Assembly (NCBI GenBank): GCA_035541775.1
Contig: DATKMP010000219.1
Location: 1 to 19,450 of the forward strand
DNA length: 19,450 nucleotides
Direction of reading: 5' to 3'
Origin: DATKMP01 sp035541775
Lineage (GTDB): Bacteria; Bacteroidota; Ignavibacteria; UBA10030
Below the pieces are notes generated by a model, which was not told the DNA's origin, searched no databases, and was given only the letters and a program-made list of their open reading frames with translations. Below, one piece after another: positions 14,189-19,450 of this stretch; within the stretch, counting starts at the first letter, position 1; each line of letters starts with the position of its first letter. Made by a program: the position numbers and the translations under genes.

Positions 14189-14366
14189 GCACGCGCCCAA
14201 CTTCGCCGGTGGTAAGACGGACTTTCATGCCACGTGAATGGAAAGGGCTTTTGGTCAGAATGTCTTTCACAATTCCTTCCGTCAACTGACCCGTACGCTG
14301 ATCTTTTTTTAAGACGATTGCGACTTCTTTGCCGGGTGCAATATTACTTCTTGTCTTGCCGTCCAT
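14172..14366 (-). CDS. ywbE: YwbE family protein (DUF2196)
   Basis: A 64-residue basic protein that matches the whole length of the YwbE family. It has an N-terminal block (DGKTRSNIAPG), the conserved EVAIVLKKDQRTGQLTEG core, VKDILTKSPFHSRGMKVRL and a final GEVGRVQEV. The fold is expected to be a small KOW/SH3-like beta barrel; no function is established. The ATG at 14366 has only a weak purine-rich region upstream. It is alone on the minus strand, convergent with the esterase gene (7-base gap) and divergent from the GT9 operon (140-base gap). Confidence 0.9.
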   Translation of the reverse strand: MDGKTRSNIAPGKEVAIVLKKDQRTGQLTEGIVKDILTKSPFHSRGMKVRLTTGEVGRVQEVKE

Positions 14367-14447
14367 TTTTTACGTCATTCATCAAAAATATTCATACGAA
14401 AGATCGTGTTTCCTGTTTGCAATAACAAGGCACCATTATGCGATTTC

Positions 14448-14476
14448 TTGCTTCTGCTTGCACCTTCTTGTATATT
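14448..14476 (+). promoter_or_regulatory. possible sigma-70-type promoter of the GT9-rimO operon
   Basis: TTGCTT at 14448-14453 and TATATT at 14471-14476 are separated by 17 bases, a near-consensus housekeeping promoter. Transcription would start near 14483, leaving a leader of only about 25 bases before the GTG at 14507. It sits in the 140-base gap between ywbE and the operon. Promoters in this phylum can differ from the E. coli consensus, so this is only suggestive. Confidence 0.35.
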
Positions 14477-14506
14477 ATTGATATGAGCGAAATTGCTCCC
14501 TAAAGA

Positions 14507-15547
14507 GTGGAAAAAAATAATTTTCAGCATATTCTTGTTGTTCGCACCGATCGAATTGGCGATGTTCTCTTAACGCTGCCTGTCATTACGGCACTTCACA
14601 GAAATTTTCCGGCGGTGTCTGTTTCGATGCTGTTGCGGGAATATACGCGCGATCTTGCAGAAACGCAGCGTGGAGTACGTTCGGTACTGACGTATGATTG
14701 CAAGGGGAAACAAAAATCGTTTTTTGAAATGCTTGGCGAACTTCGCCGTGCCCGCGTTGATGCGGCGGTAACGGTGTATCCGCGTTTTCGAATTGCGTTA
14801 TTGCTGTGGCTTGCGGGAATTCCTGTGCGTGTGGGAACAGCGTACCGGTGGTACTCTTTTCTCTTCAATGCGCGTGTGTACGAGCACCGAAAAACTGCCG
14901 CAAAGCATGAAGCAGAATATAATCTTTCGCTGCTTCATGCACTGGATTGTGATGTTTCCACGCCGCCGCATGTGGAACTTGTTCTAACAATTGATGATGT
15001 GTCCGCTGCAGAGGAGACGAGAAAAAAAATCGGTATTATCGATACTGACCGAGTCGTTTTCTTACACCCGGGCAGCGGCGGTTCTGCGAGAGATTGGAAA
15101 CCGGAACAATTTGCATTGCTTTCCATACTGCTTGCAGAAAAAGGATTGAAAGTTGTTGTGACAGGAAGTGAACAAGAGCGAACGCTGATAGAATCGGTAG
15201 TGAAGCAAAGCAACAACACCGCGGTTCCGTTCATCAGTTCATTGCGATTACGGGAATTTGCCGCGCTGATACGAACAGCAAAATTATTTATTGCAAACTC
15301 CACAGGCCCGCTGCATCTTGCGGCAGCAGTGGGAATACCGGTGATCGGATTTTATCCGCCGCTGAACGTGATGAGCCCCAAACGCTGGGGGCCGTTAACA
15401 GAAAAAAAAATGATTTTTGTTCCCGATCCGGCACAATGTCCGCGGTGCAACGGCGGGGAGTGTCAGGGAAATACATGTATGGATCAAATTACGCCGGAAC
15501 AAGTTGCCGGCGCAGCGGAGAATTTGCTGCGTGCCTATCCGTCATAA
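14507..15547 (+). CDS. glycosyltransferase family 9 (heptosyltransferase-like)
   Basis: A 346-residue GT-B enzyme of the WaaC/WaaF/RfaQ type, which adds heptose or a related sugar to the LPS core on the cytoplasmic side of the inner membrane. The N terminus has ILVVRTDRIGDVLLTLP with the catalytic-region Asp at D15/D19. The C-terminal donor half has FLHPGSGGSARDWKPEQF, VVVTGSEQE and ANSTGPLHLAAAVGIPVIGFY. A late Cys cluster (CPRCNGGECQGNTC) is common in this family. The start is most likely the GTG at 14507, since an in-frame TAA lies at 14501 and the family begins a few residues before ILVVR; no Shine-Dalgarno is seen. A six-codon reading frame (ATG 14483, MSEIAP, TAA) precedes it in the same frame. 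It is the first gene of a run of at least six plus-strand genes with gaps under 20 bases. Confidence 0.9.
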   Translation: MEKNNFQHILVVRTDRIGDVLLTLPVITALHRNFPAVSVSMLLREYTRDLAETQRGVRSVLTYDCKGKQKSFFEMLGELRRARVDAAVTVYPRFRIALLLWLAGIPVRVGTAYRWYSFLFNARVYEHRKTAAKHEAEYNLSLLHALDCDVSTPPHVELVLTIDDVSAAEETRKKIGIIDTDRVVFLHPGSGGSARDWKPEQFALLSILLAEKGLKVVVTGSEQERTLIESVVKQSNNTAVPFISSLRLREFAALIRTAKLFIANSTGPLHLAAAVGIPVIGFYPPLNVMSPKRWGPLTEKKMIFVPDPAQCPRCNGGECQGNTCMDQITPEQVAGAAENLLRAYPS

Positions 15548-15564
15548 AATTGGAGAACGATACA

Positions 15565-16410
15565 TTGGTGTCTAAAATACACGTACGACCTCATACGGCA
15601 AACATCCTGTTCTTGCTTTTTTTTGTTTTGATAGTTCTAGGAATGTTCGCGCATGCGCAGCAAATTCAGGATCCCATTCCTTCTTCAACAACAGAATTGC
15701 GCACGATCGAGCAGCAGGCATTCACCATCGGCGAGCGTTTAAAATTTGATGTGGGATTTAGTTTTATCAAAGCCGGCGAAGCGGAATTTTCCATTCCGGC
15801 AATGAAAACCGTGAACGGGCGTGAATGCTTTCAAATTCTTGCGACCGTCGTATCGACGCCGACGTTTTCCTTCTTTTATAAAGTCGATGATTTCTATGAA
15901 ACGTTAGTCGATGCCAAAGGAATTTTTCCGTGGCATTTTACACAGCGCGTGCGGGAAGGAAAATATAGTTTCGATTTTGCGGCAACGTTCGACCAAACGA
16001 ATAATATTGCGACAACGGCAAAAGGAAAGTATCGTATTCCGCCGTATGTTCATGATGCTGTCTCGGCATTGTTTTATGTCCGCACGATGGACTTTTCGAA
16101 GTGCAAACCCGGTGAAAAGCGCTATCTCAATAATTTTTACAACGATTCTACCTATCAACTCGCGGTTAAATTTCTCGGGTATCAACAAGTCGAAGTCAAA
16201 GCAGGAACGTTCAATTGCATTTGTGTGGAACCGTTAGTACAAGAAGGCGGTTTGTTTAAGAGCAACGGAAAAATTATTATCTGGATGACGAATGATGAAC
16301 GAAAAATTCCGGTAAAGGTGAGCACGAAAGTGGTTGTCGGTTCCATCGATGCAGAACTGCGCGAATATTCCGGCATCCATGGAACGATCAAAGCAAAAGT
16401 AGAAGATTGA
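15565..16410 (+). CDS. DUF3108 domain protein, exported
   Basis: About 281 residues with an N-terminal signal (hydrophobic core about 13-28, cleavage expected after AHA near residue 31). A mature region follows with GERLKFDVGFSFIKAGEAEF, FSFFYKVDDFYETLVD, the middle KPGEKRYLNNFYND and KAGTFNCICVEPL with a late IWMTNDERKIPVKV. These are the landmarks of DUF3108 (PF11306), a lipocalin- or LolB-like beta-barrel family in the periplasm of Gram-negative bacteria with no firm function. The start is unusual: TTG at 15565 (nine bases after GGAG) or the GTG directly behind it at 15568. A longer in-frame reading from 15436 overlaps the GT9 gene and lacks an export signal at its N terminus. It starts 17 bases after the GT9 stop and ends flush with the next gene. 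Envelope assembly is a reasonable guess from the context. Confidence 0.85.
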   Translation: MVSKIHVRPHTANILFLLFFVLIVLGMFAHAQQIQDPIPSSTTELRTIEQQAFTIGERLKFDVGFSFIKAGEAEFSIPAMKTVNGRECFQILATVVSTPTFSFFYKVDDFYETLVDAKGIFPWHFTQRVREGKYSFDFAATFDQTNNIATTAKGKYRIPPYVHDAVSALFYVRTMDFSKCKPGEKRYLNNFYNDSTYQLAVKFLGYQQVEVKAGTFNCICVEPLVQEGGLFKSNGKIIIWMTNDERKIPVKVSTKVVVGSIDAELREYSGIHGTIKAKVED

Positions 16411-17373
16411 ATGGACGAATTGCAAGAACATATTTCGGAAACAACCCAGGCCGTTCCGCCGCAACGAGCAGCGAATACTGAACCGATGTCCTTTGTCGAA
16501 CGCCACAACATTCACCCGTTTTTATTTGCCATCGCTACCCTCATTATTATTTTTGTGCTCTATCAAGTCGGCGGAGGATTGATCGTCTTTTTTGCGACAG
16601 GAACAGGATCGGTGACGCCGGGCAATGTACAGCTTGTGCGGTTGCTGACCATGGCCGGCCAAATATTTTTTCTCTTCGTTCCAACGATTTGGTTCGCACG
16701 TTTGTTCAGCCGGCGAACGCATGAACTATTTTCACTCCGTATGCCGAGCGTGCAGGAATCGCTGCTTGCGCTGGCGGCGCTGTTTTCGCTGCAACGGGTG
16801 TGTGAAGCATATATGTTCTTTCAAGATAAAATTCCGGTACCGAAACTGTTGCAAGATTTTCTCGATCCCCTCAAGAAGATGATGGAGAACTTAACGGCGG
16901 TATTAATCCATTCGGATTCGTTGCCGGAATTGTTTTTTGTGATCTTGGTTGTCGCGATTGTTCCTGCCATCGCAGAAGAATTGCTGTTTCGCGGCCTCAT
17001 TCAACACACCTTCAACAAAATCATGCCGCCGGTGGCAGCAGCAATGCTGACAGGAATTATTTTCGGTTTGTACCACGTCAATCCGTTTGAACTTGTGCCG
17101 TTAGTCGGGCTGGGAATATTTTTTGGAATTCTGCGGTACCGCTCGCAATCGCTTGTTGTGCCGATGGCAGCACATTTCATCAATAATGTTCTTGCCGTGC
17201 TTGCGGGATACTTCGGCATGGCAAACGATACCATGCTGGAAACGGTGCAGTTCACGCCGGCGGTCTCCACGGTGCTCTTTGAATTTTTAATTTTCGGTAT
17301 TCTCTTTGTCTGGTCGTTCTTGATCTACCTGCGCGTCACACGCAGTGTTTGTGCGGAGAAGAATGTGTTATGA
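16411..17373 (+). CDS. CPBP-family intramembrane glutamic protease
   Basis: A 320-residue membrane protein of the CAAX protease/bacteriocin-processing (Abi) family PF02517. The core motifs are all present: EELLFRG with E189, E190 and R194, then GLYHVNPF with H222 and AAHFINNV with H255 and N259. These form the catalytic site inside the membrane. The N-terminal 35 residues are soluble, and about seven or eight helices follow. Bacterial members cleave peptides or membrane proteins, but most substrates are unknown; some act in self-immunity to bacteriocins. Its ATG directly follows the TGA of the DUF3108 gene, and its own TGA overlaps the next ATG as ATGA, so translation is coupled on both sides. 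No bacteriocin precursor is visible nearby, so a housekeeping envelope function is more likely than peptide immunity (inference). Confidence 0.9.
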   Translation: MDELQEHISETTQAVPPQRAANTEPMSFVERHNIHPFLFAIATLIIIFVLYQVGGGLIVFFATGTGSVTPGNVQLVRLLTMAGQIFFLFVPTIWFARLFSRRTHELFSLRMPSVQESLLALAALFSLQRVCEAYMFFQDKIPVPKLLQDFLDPLKKMMENLTAVLIHSDSLPELFFVILVVAIVPAIAEELLFRGLIQHTFNKIMPPVAAAMLTGIIFGLYHVNPFELVPLVGLGIFFGILRYRSQSLVVPMAAHFINNVLAVLAGYFGMANDTMLETVQFTPAVSTVLFEFLIFGILFVWSFLIYLRVTRSVCAEKNVL

Positions 17374-17825
17374 GTGCGGCATGCGGTCATTGCGGTAAGC
17401 GATTGAATGATTCGTTGCCGTTTTGCGAGCATTGCGGCGTCTTGCAGGCGCGCGATGCAGCGTATGAATGCGAAACACATGCAGATCGGACTGCAATCGG
17501 AATGTGCGCAGTGTGTTACAAACCGCTCTGCGAAACATGCAAAACAACCAGCGGAGTAAAAATGCTGTGCGATGATCCCGCACATCGAGAAATGGTCAGC
17601 CATTGGAGCGTGGTGCATTATGCTGATTCGGAATTTGAAGCCGATGCCATTCGGCAAAATTTAAAAGCTGCTGAAATTGAAAGTAAAATATTTTCACTGC
17701 ACGATCATGTTGCTCTGCATTTTCTTTCCATCGACCGCGCAGCCGTTTGGGTAACGCAGCAAGAGTTGCAGAAAGCAATCGCAGTACTGTCGGATTTAAA
17801 TCTTATGACAATAATCGAATCATAA
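17370..17825 (+). CDS. zinc-ribbon/B-box/DUF2007 protein
   Basis: A soluble 151-residue protein with three small modules. A zinc ribbon has C5-x2-C8 and C19-x2-C22. A B-box-type finger has C34, H37, C46, C49, C54, C57, C67 and H72 in the right order. The C-terminal part (about 75-148) resembles DUF2007, called a putative signal-transducing domain, with the phrase ADSEFEADAIRQNLKAAEIES and a late WVTQQELQKAIAVL. The zinc fingers suggest binding of a protein partner; no enzyme motif is present. ATG 17370 is chosen because it overlaps the CPBP stop as ATGA; an upstream ATG at 17349 is possible but less likely. It lies between a membrane protease and cdsA, which suggests an adaptor role at the membrane (inference). 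Confidence 0.8.
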   Translation: MSAACGHCGKRLNDSLPFCEHCGVLQARDAAYECETHADRTAIGMCAVCYKPLCETCKTTSGVKMLCDDPAHREMVSHWSVVHYADSEFEADAIRQNLKAAEIESKIFSLHDHVALHFLSIDRAAVWVTQQELQKAIAVLSDLNLMTIIES

Positions 17826-17842
17826 TCATGGGTGGTGAAGGT

Positions 17843-18790
17843 ATGTCTCAATTCAGTAATTTAACATCGCGTATTCTTGTCGCACTCGTTGCCATTCCGC
17901 TGATTCTCTGGCTGACGATGCTGGGCGGATATTTCTTTTTTATGCTGGTGGCGCTTATCTCCGCTGTCGCCTTGTATGAATTTTACGAAATGACAGAAAA
18001 AAAAGGAGCGTTCCCGTTAAAGACTGTCGGAATTATTTTCGGTTTTATCGTGAATGGTGTTTTTATTTATGAACGCACGCAAGTAGAAATTTATCAATTC
18101 TTTTTGGATCACGGCGTCCGGCTTTCGATGTTTTCGCAGCATCAATTATTTTCGGTCGTGCTTTTGAAGTTTTTATTGTTTGTCCTGTTGATCGAATTAT
18201 TCCGCACGAAAGGATCGCCGACCATCAACATTGCGGCGACGATTCTTGGTGTGCTTATTATTTCGTTTTGTTTCGGCACGCTGATATTCTTGCGCGAATT
18301 ATTTCCGTATGGATTTCCGGTGTACAAATTTTTCTCTGCTGGTTTTGCGGATGATGTGCAGCTTTCACAAATTAATCGCTGGGGCGGGTACACCGTGATT
18401 TCAATTTTTGCATCGATCTGGATGTGTGATACGGCGGCATATTTCGGAGGTAAATCTTTTGGAAAACATTTACTCTTCGAACGTGTGAGTCCGAAAAAAA
18501 CATGGGAAGGTTCGGTATGCGGATTTCTTGCAGCGGTCGGAACGATGATTGCAGGAAAATATTTGCTGCTCGGATATCTCGCATTGCACCAAGCGATTGT
18601 TGTCGGTGTGCTGATCGGAATATTCGGGCAGATCGGCGACCTGATCGAATCTCGTTTCAAACGCGATGCCGGTGTAAAGGATTCTTCATCATTGATTCCC
18701 GGACACGGCGGCGTGTATGATCGATTCGATAGTTTAATTTATGTCGCGCCAATTGTATATTTGTATATTGATTTTGTTGTATTGTCGTGA
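17843..18790 (+). CDS. cdsA: phosphatidate cytidylyltransferase
   Basis: A 315-residue integral membrane enzyme that makes CDP-diacylglycerol from CTP and phosphatidate, the branch point of phospholipid synthesis. Several hydrophobic segments fill the first 240 residues. The CDP-alcohol signature is complete near the C terminus: GDLIESRFKRDAGVKDSS (from G265) and IPGHGGVYDRFDS (PGHGG at 286-290). An earlier CDTAAYFGGKSFGKH and SPKKTWEG are also typical of CdsA. Two ATGs are possible. I prefer 17843 with GGTGG about five bases upstream; 17828 adds five residues (MGGEG) and has no ribosome site. It starts 17 bases after the B-box protein and ends 11 bases before rimO. Confidence 0.95.
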   Translation: MSQFSNLTSRILVALVAIPLILWLTMLGGYFFFMLVALISAVALYEFYEMTEKKGAFPLKTVGIIFGFIVNGVFIYERTQVEIYQFFLDHGVRLSMFSQHQLFSVVLLKFLLFVLLIELFRTKGSPTINIAATILGVLIISFCFGTLIFLRELFPYGFPVYKFFSAGFADDVQLSQINRWGGYTVISIFASIWMCDTAAYFGGKSFGKHLLFERVSPKKTWEGSVCGFLAAVGTMIAGKYLLLGYLALHQAIVVGVLIGIFGQIGDLIESRFKRDAGVKDSSSLIPGHGGVYDRFDSLIYVAPIVYLYIDFVVLS

Positions 18791-18801
18791 AGAAAAATTG
18801 C

Positions 18802-19450
18802 ATGCCGGAAAAATCTAAAATACACATTGTGACGCTTGGCTGTCCGAAAAATCAAGTTGATTCGGAAGTGCTGCAAGCGCAGTTGCAATTACAGCCCGGC
18901 AATGTGGAAGTGGTGCACGATGCCGACACCGCCGATACGATTGTGATCAACACATGCGGATTTATTCAAGATGCGAAACAGGAATCGATCGATGCGATTG
19001 TCGAAGCGATTGAAAAGAAAAAACATGGCGAAGTAAAAAAAATTGTCGTGATGGGCTGCCTTGCCGAACGGTTCAAACAAGAATTAGCAAAGGAACTTCC
19101 CGAAGTGGATTCATTCTTCGGCACAAGGCAAATGCCGGAAATTCTTGCCGACCTCGGAGTCGATTACAAACGCGAACTCATCGGTGAACGCATTTTATCC
19201 ACACCGACACATACGGCGTATCTGAAAATTTCGGAAGGATGTGATAATCCATGTTCCTTCTGTGCCATTCCATTGATGCGCGGCAGTCATCGTTCCACGC
19301 CTATCGAAGAACTTGTGCACGAATCGCGTTTGCTTGCGGCAAAAGGCGTCAAAGAACTTGTCGTTATCGCGCAGGATTCGACGTACTACGGACTCGATTT
19401 GTACGGCGAGCGCCGGTTAGCTTCTCTCCTTGGCGAGTTGCAAGCAGTGG
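18802..19450 (+). CDS. rimO: ribosomal protein S12 methylthiotransferase RimO, 5' part (cut by window edge)
   Basis: The first 216 codons of a radical-SAM methylthiotransferase that adds a methylthio group to an Asp of ribosomal protein S12. The UPF0004 domain carries its three cluster Cys at C14 (LGCPKN), C52 (NTCGF) and C86 (MGCLAE). The radical-SAM domain has CDNPCSFC at C147, C151 and C154, followed by PLMRGSHRSTPIEEL and an AQDSTYYGLDLYG segment that marks RimO rather than MiaB. The C-terminal TRAM domain is beyond the window. The start is ATG 18802; an in-frame GTG at 18787 overlaps the cdsA stop and could serve instead. The wording of the radical-SAM part is of the Bacteroidota/Chlorobiota type, which is the main clue to the organism. 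Confidence 0.95.
   Translation, partial: MPEKSKIHIVTLGCPKNQVDSEVLQAQLQLQPGNVEVVHDADTADTIVINTCGFIQDAKQESIDAIVEAIEKKKHGEVKKIVVMGCLAERFKQELAKELPEVDSFFGTRQMPEILADLGVDYKRELIGERILSTPTHTAYLKISEGCDNPCSFCAIPLMRGSHRSTPIEELVHESRLLAAKGVKELVVIAQDSTYYGLDLYGERRLASLLGELQAV

Noticed and set aside
16411..17373. The CPBP protease as part of a bacteriocin or phage-defence system.
   Set aside because: No precursor peptide, ABC exporter or toxin gene is nearby; the setting is an envelope and housekeeping operon.
1..19450. CRISPR arrays, transposases, tRNA or rRNA genes.
   Set aside because: I found no regularly spaced repeats, no recognisable transposase or recombinase, and no tRNA- or rRNA-like segments on either strand.

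Overview
The window reads as ordinary bacterial chromosome from a Gram-negative member of the Bacteroidota/Ignavibacteriota/Chlorobiota (FCB) group. The RimO and CdsA sequences have the look of that group. A GT9 heptosyltransferase-type enzyme, a lipobox lipoprotein and a periplasmic DUF3108 protein point to an outer membrane. The phylum call is an inference from protein style, not from a search. Genes are tightly packed and no gap without a gene exceeds 300 bases. I see no rRNA, tRNA, CRISPR array, transposase or phage gene.

Layout. (1) Positions 1-3770, minus strand, look like one transcription unit. In order of transcription it holds a receiver-plus-histidine-kinase-like protein, an NtrC-type sigma-54 activator, a SixA-type phosphohistidine phosphatase, an adenosine-specific kinase family protein (PF04008), and the start of rubrerythrin, which is cut by the window edge. 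(2) Positions 3771-4007 are a divergent control region with two clear dyads. (3) From 4008 on the plus strand come adenosine deaminase, an FAD-dependent oxidoreductase of the UDP-galactopyranose-mutase/amine-oxidase type, and a GT-C-like membrane glycosyltransferase. After a gap of 118 bases follow a YfhO-family membrane protein, a SAM methyltransferase and a GT2 (dolichol-phosphate-mannose-synthase-like) enzyme. The YfhO-to-GT2 part is visibly more A+T-rich than its flanks and carries homopolymer tracts inside genes. (4) Then come an MBL-fold hydrolase, a palindromic repeat element, a secreted SGNH/CE2-type esterase lipoprotein and, convergent to it, ywbE. (5) From 14507 a packed plus-strand operon holds a GT9 glycosyltransferase, a DUF3108 protein, a CPBP intramembrane protease, a zinc-ribbon/B-box/DUF2007 protein, cdsA and the 5' part of rimO.

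How the parts may work together. The two regulators and SixA form a plausible phosphorelay set, but the kinase-like protein lacks the histidine at the normal H-box position. GT2 plus YfhO resembles the known scheme in which a GT2 enzyme makes a polyprenyl-phosphate sugar and a GT-C protein transfers it outside the membrane, here with an added methyltransferase. The last operon is envelope-oriented (LPS sugar transfer, phospholipid synthesis, membrane protease).

Nothing here is clearly an undescribed system. The best second looks are the kinase-like protein with a displaced histidine next to SixA, the glycan cassette with a G8 tract, and the palindromic repeat near 12864-12947.
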